18,189 nt of DNA. It comes from DAISLF01 sp964517345. GTDB taxonomy: Bacteria; Patescibacteriota; Gracilibacteria; Peribacterales; Peribacteraceae. The translations under genes and the position numbers were made by a program. A model generated the notes under the pieces. It was not told the origin of the DNA. It searched no databases and saw only the letters and a list, made by a program, of their open reading frames with translations. This document shows positions 7,079-13,789 of this stretch, piece by piece; position 1 is the stretch's first letter; every line of letters starts with the position of its first letter. The stretch spans positions 1 to 18,189 of the forward strand of contig CAZFBZ010000030.1 of assembly GCA_964517345.1 (NCBI GenBank), read 5' to 3'.

Positions 7079-7106
7079 ACTCTAGGGATCCTCGCGCCGT
7101 TTTCAA
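7079..7106 (-). promoter_or_regulatory. Putative promoter of the 6660-7070 gene
   Basis: On the minus strand TTGAAA (7106-7101), 16 nt, then TAGAGT (7084-7079). The predicted start of transcription is 2 nt before TTG 7070. Confidence 0.45.
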
Positions 7107-7130
7107 CCCGGTTGGGCGGGAAAAACCGGG
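7107..7130. repeat. Inverted repeat between divergent promoters
   Basis: CCCGGTT (7107-7113) and AACCGGG (7124-7130) are perfect complements around a 10-nt loop. The repeat abuts the -35 of the minus-strand gene and lies upstream of the folD promoter, so it could be a shared operator. Confidence 0.4.
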
Positions 7131-7178
7131 GGACGTCCGGATCGGCATTTATCCTGGCAAAAAGCCGGGTCAGGCCGT

Positions 7179-7184
7179 TATCAT
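7179..7184 (+). promoter_or_regulatory. Leaderless -10 of folD
   Basis: TATCAT ends 6 nt before the GTG start at 7191, so the G of GTG is the expected first transcribed base. A weak -35-like TGGCAA lies at 7155-7160 with an 18-nt spacer. The same hexamer at the same distance precedes mnmA. Confidence 0.6.
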
Positions 7185-7190
7185 GCCGAC

Positions 7191-8048
7191 GTGACGGCCA
7201 AGCTCCTCACCGGCAAAGAAGTGGCGTCAGCGCTCCTGGAATCGCTCAAGCCGCTCGTAGCCAAGCTCGATCCGCGCCTGACGATTGTGCAGGTGGGCGA
7301 CGATCCCGCGAGCGAAAGCTACATCCGCCAAAAGCTCAAGAGCTGTGATGCCGTCGGCATGCGCCACGAACATATTCATCTGGCTGCGACGACAACGCTC
7401 ACGGACCTGATGCAGCTGATCGACGATCTCAATGCGGATGCGGACTGCACCGGGTTCATCGTGCAGCTGCCGCTCCCGTCGCACCTCCAGACGCACGTGC
7501 CGTCCATCACGCGCGCGATCAGCCCGGCCAAGGACATCGACGGCTTCGGCGCGTACAACCTCGGCAAGATGTTTCTGTCGCCGGAGTTCGAGCACCTGCC
7601 GCCCGCCACGCCCTCGGGCATCATCGAGATGCTGCGGCACTACAAAATCCCGGTCGAAGGAAAGCACGCCGTGATCGTCGGGCGCAGCAATGTTGTGGGC
7701 AAGCCTCTTGCGGTGATGCTGCTCAATCGCGGCGCGACAGTCACCGTCTGCCACAGCAAGACTCAGGATCTCGGCGCGATGACACGTCAGGCGGACATCC
7801 TCTGCGCAGCCGTCGGCAAGGCGAAGATGATCACGGAGGACATGGTCAAACCGGGCGCCGTCGTGATTGATGTCGGCGTGTCACGCGTGGATGGCAAGCT
7901 CTGTGGCGACGTGGATTTCGATGCCGTCTCGCAGATCGCCTCAGCCATCACCCCGGTGCCGGGCGGCGTCGGGCCGCTCACGGTCGCCAGCCTCATCCGC
8001 AACTGCGTCCGCGCCAAAGAGCGTCAGTTGGACTCACAGAACTCCTGA
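7191..8048 (+). CDS. folD: Bifunctional methylenetetrahydrofolate dehydrogenase/cyclohydrolase
   Basis: Interconverts 5,10-methylene-THF and 10-formyl-THF using NADP(H), supplying formyl groups for purine synthesis and linking to thymidylate synthesis. The 285-residue product has the full family pattern: SYIRQKLK with catalytic Tyr44 and Lys48, GFIVQLPLP, KDIDGF, the nucleotide-binding VIVGRSNVVGKPLAVMLL, GAVVIDVGVSR and TPVPGGVGPLTVASL near the end. The GTG start at 7191 is fixed by the normal family N-terminus (MTAKLLTGKEVA) and by the -10 hexamer 6 nt upstream; no Shine-Dalgarno is present. It is transcribed alone, a short distance from the purF-purD operon that uses its product in later steps. 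Identification is secure. Confidence 0.95.
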   Translation: MTAKLLTGKEVASALLESLKPLVAKLDPRLTIVQVGDDPASESYIRQKLKSCDAVGMRHEHIHLAATTTLTDLMQLIDDLNADADCTGFIVQLPLPSHLQTHVPSITRAISPAKDIDGFGAYNLGKMFLSPEFEHLPPATPSGIIEMLRHYKIPVEGKHAVIVGRSNVVGKPLAVMLLNRGATVTVCHSKTQDLGAMTRQADILCAAVGKAKMITEDMVKPGAVVIDVGVSRVDGKLCGDVDFDAVSQIASAITPVPGGVGPLTVASLIRNCVRAKERQLDSQNS

Positions 8049-8051
8049 GAC

Positions 8052-8366
8052 TCAGCGGTTCAGCTGCTGACCTCCGGCAGGCAACGGTTTCACGGCCGGT
8101 CCCACTGGGGCAGGCTTTTTGTTGTTGAGCGCGGATGAACCGAGGGCCATCGTCGCCGTGAGCGCGCCGAGCATCAACAGCGCACGCAGCAGACCCCGGA
8201 AGGCGCGCGCTTCGCCATCAAGACGCAAACTCTCCAGACGGTCCTGCGTCACGATGTCGGGCAGACGAAACGGCATGGCAGCGTCGCTGGCGCTCACGGG
8301 GGCGCGGGAAGATGCAGGAAGAGCTTCGGTCGGAACTGCGGTGGTCTGGCCAAGTGCGGTAAACAT
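8052..8366 (-). CDS. Small single-pass membrane protein of unknown function
   Basis: A 104-residue protein with a polar, Ala/Pro/Thr-rich N-terminal half, one transmembrane helix (RGLLRALLMLGALTATMALG, about 57-76), and a short proline-rich tail (KKPAPVGPAVKPLPAGG). No family is recognised. I use the internal ATG at 8366 rather than ATG 8393, because a strong leaderless promoter sits between them: TTGACT (8400-8395), 16 nt, AATAAT (8378-8373), ending 6 nt before ATG 8366. The longer reading would put the promoter inside the gene. It is divergent from purF and its stop lies 3 nt from the folD stop, with no clear terminator between. The arginines before the helix suggest that the N-terminus is inside. 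Confidence 0.65.
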   Translation of the reverse strand: MFTALGQTTAVPTEALPASSRAPVSASDAAMPFRLPDIVTQDRLESLRLDGEARAFRGLLRALLMLGALTATMALGSSALNNKKPAPVGPAVKPLPAGGQQLNR

Positions 8367-8372
8367 GCGCGG

Positions 8373-8400
8373 ATTATTAGGGTTTTGCTTCATTAGTCAA
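8373..8400 (-). promoter_or_regulatory. Leaderless promoter of the small membrane protein gene
   Basis: On the minus strand TTGACT (8400-8395), 16-nt spacer, AATAAT (8378-8373), then 6 nt and ATG 8366. Each hexamer has five of six consensus bases, making this one of the best promoters in the window. Confidence 0.65.
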
Positions 8401-8408
8401 CGATCCGT

Positions 8409-8436
8409 TTGCGCTCCGGCGATTTCTCATTACAAT
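8409..8436 (+). promoter_or_regulatory. Putative purF-purD promoter
   Basis: TACAAT (8431-8436) is preceded, after 16 nt, by a weak TTGCGC (8409-8414). Transcription would start near 8443, giving an unusually long leader of about 84 nt for this region. Confidence 0.5.
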
Positions 8437-8467
8437 TCATACGTGGAAATCCTCTCCAGAGTTTTTT

Positions 8468-8491
8468 CGGCCTTCCCCCGGGGAAAGGTCG
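8468..8491 (+). promoter_or_regulatory. Structured 5' leader of purF
   Basis: CGGCCTTCCC (8468-8477) pairs with GGGAAAGGTCG (8481-8491), with one bulged A and one G-U pair, right after a T6 run (8462-8467). An alternative pairing, GGGAAA (8481-8486) with TTTCCC (8502-8507), would compete with it. No T-run follows, so it is not a simple terminator. It may be a regulatory leader; I do not recognise a known riboswitch class. Confidence 0.35.
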
Positions 8492-8526
8492 TGCTTTGAG
8501 GTTTCCCTTTTCCGCCCTCCTCCCGT

Positions 8527-10029
8527 ATGTGTGGCATTATCGCCGTTTCCGGCTTCCGCGACGTCATCCAGGACCTGTATGACGGACTCATCGTCCTCCA
8601 GCACCGGGGACAGGACGCGGCGGGCATCGTCACCTACGACAACCAGTTCCACCTGAAGAAGAGCAACGGCATGGTCCGCGACGTCTTCCACACGCATTCA
8701 CTGGCCCGCCTGAAGGGCCCCATGGGAATCGGCCACGTCCGCTATCCAACGGCGGGCTGCTCCAGCGAGTTCGAAGCCCAGCCGTTCTTCGTCAACTCGC
8801 CGTTCGGCATGGCGCTTGCACACAACGGCAATCTCACGAATGCGACGCAGCTTGCGAAAGAGATCAAGGAGCAGGACTACCGCCACCTCAACACGAACTC
8901 CGACTCCGAAGTGCTCCTGAATATCTTCTCGCTCGCCCTGCGCAAGCAGCGCCCGGACAAGCTGACGCCCGAGCACGTCTTCCGCGCCGTGAAAATGGTG
9001 CATCGCCGCTGCAAGGGCGCGTACTCCGCGGTGGCGCTCATCGGCGGCCACGGCATCGTCGGCTTCCGCGATCCGCACGGCATTCGCCCGTTGCAGCTCG
9101 GCAAGCGCAAGTACGGCATGAAGGAGGAGTACATGATCGCCTCCGAGAGCACGGTCTTCAAAGCCCTCGATTACGAATTTGTGCGCGACATCAAGCCGGG
9201 CGAGGCCGTCTTCATTGACCGTCACAACAAGCTGCACTCGCAGGTCTGCAAGAAAGGCGAGCTGTCACCGTGTCTCTTCGAATGGGTATACCTCGCTGCA
9301 CCCGACTCCACCATCGACGGCGTCAACGTGTACAAGGCGCGCGTCCGCATGGGCGAGGCGCTGGCCCGCCAGATCAAGAAGAGCGGCATCCACATCGATT
9401 CCATCATCCCGATCCCCGACACCGGCCGCCCCGCCGCCGCCGGCCTGGCCGACGTGCTGAAGGTCCGCTACCGCGAGGGCTTCGTGAAAAACCGCTACAT
9501 CGGCCGCACCTTCATCATGCCGGGCCAGGAGATCCGCAAGCGTAGCCTCAACTTCAAGCTCCACCCGATCGAGCTGGAATTCAAAGGCAACAGCGTGCTG
9601 CTCGTCGACGATTCGATCGTGCGCGGCAACACCAGCAAGAAGATCGTAGAGATGGCCCGCAAGGCCGGCGCCAAGAAGGTCTATTTCGCCTCGGCGTCGC
9701 CACCCATCATCAGCCCGGACCCCTACGGCATCGATCTTCCCACCACGAGCGAACTCGTCGCGGCGGATCACTCGATTGAAGAGATCCGCAAGATGATCGG
9801 CGCGGATGGCCTCTTCTACACGACCATCAGAGACATGCACGACGCGATCCAGATCGGCAACGCGAAGATCAAGAAGTTCAGCGAAGGCTGCTTCACGGGC
9901 AAGTATCCGACGCCCGAAGTGAACCGCGAGCTGCTGAAAAAAATGGGCATGACGCGCAACGAGACCCGCGAAAGCTTCACGGGCGACGACGTCCCGGCAG
10001 GACAGCAGAACATGATCTCCCTCGTCTGA
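8527..10029 (+). CDS. purF: Amidophosphoribosyltransferase
   Basis: Makes 5-phosphoribosylamine from PRPP and glutamine, the committed step of purine synthesis. The product has 500 residues. The N-terminal Ntn glutaminase domain has its nucleophile at Cys2 (MCGIIAV) with no propeptide, and includes LQHRGQDAAGI, GIGHVRYPTAG and LAHNGNLTNA. The C-terminal phosphoribosyltransferase domain has the PRPP loop LLVDDSIVRGNTS (about 358-370), with N where GTTS is usual. The sequence follows the E. coli-type enzyme (YIGRTFIMPGQ, SDSEVLLNIF) rather than the processed, iron-sulfur B. subtilis type. The start codon lies in a pyrimidine-rich, Shine-Dalgarno-free leader, and Cys2 fixes it. purD follows after 3 nt. 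Confidence 0.96.
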   Translation: MCGIIAVSGFRDVIQDLYDGLIVLQHRGQDAAGIVTYDNQFHLKKSNGMVRDVFHTHSLARLKGPMGIGHVRYPTAGCSSEFEAQPFFVNSPFGMALAHNGNLTNATQLAKEIKEQDYRHLNTNSDSEVLLNIFSLALRKQRPDKLTPEHVFRAVKMVHRRCKGAYSAVALIGGHGIVGFRDPHGIRPLQLGKRKYGMKEEYMIASESTVFKALDYEFVRDIKPGEAVFIDRHNKLHSQVCKKGELSPCLFEWVYLAAPDSTIDGVNVYKARVRMGEALARQIKKSGIHIDSIIPIPDTGRPAAAGLADVLKVRYREGFVKNRYIGRTFIMPGQEIRKRSLNFKLHPIELEFKGNSVLLVDDSIVRGNTSKKIVEMARKAGAKKVYFASASPPIISPDPYGIDLPTTSELVAADHSIEEIRKMIGADGLFYTTIRDMHDAIQIGNAKIKKFSEGCFTGKYPTPEVNRELLKKMGMTRNETRESFTGDDVPAGQQNMISLV

Positions 10030-10032
10030 TTC

Positions 10033-11397
10033 ATGAAGATCCTCCTCGTCACCTCGTCCGCCCGCGGACACGCCATCGCAGACGCGCTGGCCCGCAGCGC
10101 CTCAAAACCCGAGATCATCCACGTCTGCCCGGGACGCAACCCCGGCATCCGCCGTCTCGCAGCCGAGCAGCACGTGTTGAACATCATGGATTTCCCCGCA
10201 GTGCTGGAAGTCGCGCGTCGCGTCCGTCCGGATTTTGCCTTCATCGGGCCGGATGATCCCATCGGCGGCGGCCTTGCAGACGCGTTGGAGGACATCGGTA
10301 TCAAGTCCGTGGCGCCCAAGAAGAGCCTGGCGCGGGTCGAGAGCAGCAAAGGCTTCGCCCGCGATGTGATGGCCAAGTACGGCATCGACGCGTCACCCAA
10401 ATTTAAAGTGTTTTCCCGCGGCGCGGACCGCGCGGACAGCTACGTGGAGGAGATCCGCCGTTTCCATGAGTTCATCGTCGATGAGCTGCATGGCGAATAT
10501 GTCGTCAAATACGACGCGCTCAAGGGCGGAAAGGGGGTGAAGGTCAGCGGCGAACACCTGCAATCCGTGGAAGAGGGCGTCTCATATGCCTTCGATTGTC
10601 TGGAGGAATGCGGACAGGTGGTGATCGAGGAAAAACTGACCGGCGTGGAATTCAGTCTCATGTCCTTCGTGTCGGGCGCCCGCGTCGTCGACATGCCGGC
10701 CATTCAGGACCACAAGCGCGCCCGCGAGGGCGATACGGGCCCCAATACCGGCGGCATGGGCACCTACACCGACGCCAACCACTCGTTGCCGTTCCTGACG
10801 TCCGCGGATCTCACCCGTGCCAAGGACATCAACCGGCTCATGGCCGAGGCGTTGCGACGCGAATGCCCAGAGCACGCAGAAGGCTATCGCGGCATCCTGT
10901 ACGGCGGTTTCATCGCCACGAAGAGCGGCGTGCAGGTGATCGAGTTCAACGCGCGCTTCGGCGATCCGGAAGCGCTCAACGTCCTGCCGCTGCTGGAGAG
11001 CGACTTCGTGGAACTCTGCCAGAGCATCATCGCCGGCGAGCTCTCCGAATCCATGGCCCGCTTCGCGCCGCTCGCGACCGTCTGCAAGTACATCGTCCCC
11101 AAGAGCTACCCGGACGGCAAACACCAGATCGGCGAGGCCGTGCGCTTCCCGGCGGCGCTGCCCGAGAACGCGCGCATTTACTACGGCGACGTGACGGAAG
11201 ATGACGACGGCACGTTGCGCCTGGGGGGCTCCCGCACCGCGGGTATTGTCGGGATGGGCAAAACCATCGCCGAGGCCGAGAAGACGGCCGAGGAACTCTG
11301 CAAAAAAGTCGAAGGTCCGGTGCGTCATCGCGCCGACATCGGCACGGCCGAACTCATCATGAAACGTTCACAGACGATGGAGCAGATTCGGGGCTGA
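10033..11397 (+). CDS. purD: Phosphoribosylamine-glycine ligase (GAR synthetase), archaeal-like
   Basis: ATP-grasp enzyme that joins phosphoribosylamine, the PurF product, to glycine, giving GAR. Visible landmarks are KYDALKGGKGVKV (ATP-grasp strand), VIEEKLTGVEFSLMSFV, the hallmark GPNTGGMGTY, and VIEFNARFGDPEALNVLPLL, which carries Mg-ATP ligands. At 454 residues it is somewhat longer than most bacterial PurD (about 420-430). The N-terminal domain departs from the bacterial pattern: ARGHA for GREHA, NPGIRRLAAEQ, GPDDPIGGG for GPEAPL, and PKFKVF, features I associate with archaeal PurD. It sits 3 nt after purF in an obvious operon, with no Shine-Dalgarno, implying coupled translation. The last 41 bp overlap the end of a convergent gene. 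Confidence 0.93.
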   Translation: MKILLVTSSARGHAIADALARSASKPEIIHVCPGRNPGIRRLAAEQHVLNIMDFPAVLEVARRVRPDFAFIGPDDPIGGGLADALEDIGIKSVAPKKSLARVESSKGFARDVMAKYGIDASPKFKVFSRGADRADSYVEEIRRFHEFIVDELHGEYVVKYDALKGGKGVKVSGEHLQSVEEGVSYAFDCLEECGQVVIEEKLTGVEFSLMSFVSGARVVDMPAIQDHKRAREGDTGPNTGGMGTYTDANHSLPFLTSADLTRAKDINRLMAEALRRECPEHAEGYRGILYGGFIATKSGVQVIEFNARFGDPEALNVLPLLESDFVELCQSIIAGELSESMARFAPLATVCKYIVPKSYPDGKHQIGEAVRFPAALPENARIYYGDVTEDDDGTLRLGGSRTAGIVGMGKTIAEAEKTAEELCKKVEGPVRHRADIGTAELIMKRSQTMEQIRG

Positions 11398-12532
11398 CAG
11401 GCACATTGATGCGGCATTGCGTCACGGCGTTCATGACGTCGTTTGGCGTCTGCGTTGTGCCATCGCGCGGACCTCCTCCGGCGTTCTTGCGTCCGTCCCA
11501 TTCTTCTCCGTTCGTGTGCGGAATACCGGCATTCAGCCGGGCGAAGATGTCCCCGAGAACGTAATCGCAGGGCGTGACGGCGAACGGCGTCACCTGCGGC
11601 AGGACTTTCACGACCGTGTACACATAGAGGCCGTTGGCTTTGCGGCGCACATTGATGATGAGGCGCTTGTCGGCGTTGACCATGGCGATGCGCGCATGCG
11701 GGCCGCTTTCGGCCTCTTCGATCATCGCCACGTCATCCGGGCATTGCACGCCGGCTACCTGGGTGCAGCGCAGATCCAGATCCTTGCGCCCCGACATGCC
11801 TTCCACGTACTGATCGATGCGCGAGCACATCTCCAGCACCAGCTCTTCCATTTCAGCTGCGCTCATCGTGAGAAGGCCGTTGGTCCGCCGCTTCATGTAG
11901 GGATCGAAAATCCACACCATCTCCTGCACGAGCTGATCGTTGGGATCCAGGCGACAGAGTCCCGCGTGCATGTCTATCATGTTCTCCTGCGTGACCAGCG
12001 CGTTGATGCGGTCCATGCGAAGGCGGTCTTTCGGATCGTTCGACAGCTTCAGACGCTCGATGAAGGTCGCCCGGAGGCGCAGCCAGAATGAGGTCGAAAC
12101 GTCAGGATCAGCGTCATCCGCGTGCACTTCTTCCTCCAGCGGATCGTCCCGGTGCAGATCCTCGATCACCGCGCCGTCCACGAGCACCGCCCATTGATAT
12201 ATCTCAGAGCGTGTCAGATTCATGCGGTTCGCAATCTGCATGCAGGTCGAGGGCGTATTGGGATCCTCCTCAAACGTATGATGGTTCGTATTGATGAACA
12301 CGTTGCCCTCCGCGTCGATCTCGATGTAGCTCGGACCCTTCACGAGACCGTCGACCGCGTGGTAGATCTTCGGCCTTCCTCCCGTGTTTGCGGCAGCTTT
12401 GCAGCGGCGCCGGAATTCCTCGCGGTCGATGACCACCTGCGGAAAACACCGAAGCCGCACCGTGCGCCGGCGACCGGCGTCGAGGGTGGTGTCCGTAAAG
12501 CGAAGATCCGGGGAGGATCCGGAAGGACTCAT
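11357..12532 (-). CDS. Uncharacterised protein with a DHH-like NHH motif
   Basis: A 391-residue soluble protein without signal peptide. It cannot be named securely. Visible motifs are AVDGLVKGPSYIEID (about 59-73), INTNHHTF (80-87, NHH at 83-85), PSTCMQIA (94-101), DDADPDVSTSFWL (139-151) and DMHAGLCRLDP (187-197). From memory these recall a family of unknown function whose members show a 'NFDHH...STC...NDCDxDxCLxxWLL' pattern, possibly metal-dependent hydrolases related to DHH phosphoesterases; this is not verified. The ATG at 12532 is chosen because a promoter (TTGACA 12571-12566, 16 nt, TAGCAT 12549-12544) would give a 5-nt leader. The TTG-type extension to 12595 would run through that promoter. 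The 3' end overlaps purD by 41 bp. Confidence 0.75.
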   Translation of the reverse strand: MSPSGSSPDLRFTDTTLDAGRRRTVRLRCFPQVVIDREEFRRRCKAAANTGGRPKIYHAVDGLVKGPSYIEIDAEGNVFINTNHHTFEEDPNTPSTCMQIANRMNLTRSEIYQWAVLVDGAVIEDLHRDDPLEEEVHADDADPDVSTSFWLRLRATFIERLKLSNDPKDRLRMDRINALVTQENMIDMHAGLCRLDPNDQLVQEMVWIFDPYMKRRTNGLLTMSAAEMEELVLEMCSRIDQYVEGMSGRKDLDLRCTQVAGVQCPDDVAMIEEAESGPHARIAMVNADKRLIINVRRKANGLYVYTVVKVLPQVTPFAVTPCDYVLGDIFARLNAGIPHTNGEEWDGRKNAGGGPRDGTTQTPNDVMNAVTQCRINVPVSPESAPSSVNVS

Positions 12533-12543
12533 AAATTTGGCCA

Positions 12544-12571
12544 ATGCTAATTCGCCGCCGGGTACTGTCAA
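12544..12571 (-). promoter_or_regulatory. Promoter of the 11357-12532 gene
   Basis: A perfect TTGACA (12571-12566, minus strand), 16 nt, then TAGCAT (12549-12544). Transcription should begin near 12537, only about 5 nt before ATG 12532, with no room for a Shine-Dalgarno. Confidence 0.6.
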
Positions 12572-12606
12572 TGGGCGAGACCCTGCCGGAGACACGACCT
12601 CTGGAA

Positions 12607-12631
12607 TGCCAGCCAGAACCCCTGGGAGGCA
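12607..12631. terminator. Hairpin downstream of prfA
   Basis: TGCC-AG-CCAG, loop AACCC, CTGG-GA-GGCA forms an eight-pair stem with a 2x2 internal loop, in the gap between the prfA stop and the promoter of the next minus-strand gene. A second, AT-only hairpin (TGAATA 12667-12672 with TATTCA 12680-12685) overlaps the prfA stop. Neither has a U-tract in the sense of prfA, so the termination role is tentative. Confidence 0.3.
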
Positions 12632-12678
12632 GCGTTTACTGGGAGAATGAGGCGATCCCTGATTATTGAATACATTTT

Positions 12679-13746
12679 TTATTCATCAGAGCCAAGCGTT
12701 TTGAGCTTTTCCGACTGCTCATGGGCGATCAGGGCATCAATGACGCGGTCCAAGTCCCCTTCCAGCAGTCCGGGTAGATTACTGAAGCTCTGCCCGATGC
12801 GATGATCGGTGACCCGGTCCTGCGGGAAGTTATAGGTACGGATCTTCTCGCTGCGGTCCGCGGATCCGATCTGGCCCGACCGGAGCTCGCCGCGCTCTTT
12901 GGCCAGGCGCTCCCGCTCGGCGGCGTACAGGCGGCTCCGCAGGAGGCTCATCGCAAGCGACCGGTTCTTCTGCTGGCTGCGCTCGGTCTGGCACGCGACC
13001 ATCACGCCCGTGGGGACGTGTGTGATCCGCACGGCGCTCTCGGTCTTGTTCACATGCTGCCCGCCCGCGCCGCTCGCGCGGTAGGTATCGATACGCAGAT
13101 CTTCGCTGCGGATCTGCAAATCGACTTCCTCGGCTTCGGGCAGAATGGCGACCGTCGCCGTCGAGGTATGCACGCGGCCCTTGCTCTCGGTCGCTGGGAT
13201 GCGCTGCACGCGGTGCACGCCGGATTCGTACTTCAGCCGCCCGTAGGCGCCAGCGCCGTCGATGGTGCACGACACTTCTTTGATGCCTCCGCCCTCGGCC
13301 TCGGACATACTGGCCATCTCCGTTTTCCAGCCGCGTTCCTCGGCATAACGCAGATACATCCGCATCAGCTCCGAGGCGAACAGAGCCGCCTCCTCCCCGC
13401 CCGTGCCCGCACGCACCTCCAGGATCACGCTGCGGTCATCGTCGGGATCGCGGGGCAGCAGAAAAGCGCGCATGCGTTCGTGAAGACCTGGCAGACGCGC
13501 CTCAGCGTCTGCCGCTTCCTGGCGGGCGATGCCAAGCAGCTCAGGATCGTCTCCCACCTCGCTCACGGAGACGATGGCTGCCTGCGCCGCATCGTACTCC
13601 TGCAGCAACTCTAGCAACGGCTCCAGCTCTCGGAGGCGCTTCCCGATGCGCGCGAGTTCTTTGGGGTCACTATGGACGGCCGGATCCTCCAGGCGCTTGG
13701 AGAGAGCCGCGTGTTCGCCGGCGAGAGCGCGAAGCTGCGCGATCAT
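12679..13746 (-). CDS. prfA: Peptide chain release factor 1
   Basis: Recognises UAA and UAG in the ribosomal A site and triggers peptide release. The 355-residue product is full length. The stop-codon tripeptide PAT is at residues 184-186 within HRVQRIPATESKGRVHTS, the RF1 form rather than the SPF of RF2. The peptidyl-transferase GGQ is at 228-230 (YRASGAGGQHVNKTESAVR). The N-terminal coiled region and the GTGGEEAALFASEL segment are also typical. It starts at ATG 13746, 44 nt after the GDYXXLXY gene on the same strand, and could be read from the DUF2157 promoter. A possible own -10, TACTCT (13760-13755), ends 8 nt upstream of the start. The methylase gene prmC, often next to prfA, is not adjacent. 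Confidence 0.95.
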   Translation of the reverse strand: MIAQLRALAGEHAALSKRLEDPAVHSDPKELARIGKRLRELEPLLELLQEYDAAQAAIVSVSEVGDDPELLGIARQEAADAEARLPGLHERMRAFLLPRDPDDDRSVILEVRAGTGGEEAALFASELMRMYLRYAEERGWKTEMASMSEAEGGGIKEVSCTIDGAGAYGRLKYESGVHRVQRIPATESKGRVHTSTATVAILPEAEEVDLQIRSEDLRIDTYRASGAGGQHVNKTESAVRITHVPTGVMVACQTERSQQKNRSLAMSLLRSRLYAAERERLAKERGELRSGQIGSADRSEKIRTYNFPQDRVTDHRIGQSFSNLPGLLEGDLDRVIDALIAHEQSEKLKTLGSDE

Positions 13747-13789
13747 GCGTCAAAAGAGTACCCCGGAGAGCGCTGGGAGACGAGGCTCG

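Noticed and set aside
6705..7085. Plus-strand open frames (126 and 142 residues) between the SLH gene and folD
   Set aside because: They are Arg/Ser/His-rich shadow-like sequences without a promoter or family; the minus-strand frame has better protein character and a promoter.
12802..13614. A 270-residue plus-strand open frame opposite prfA
   Set aside because: It is a shadow of prfA, whose PAT and GGQ motifs are clear on the minus strand.
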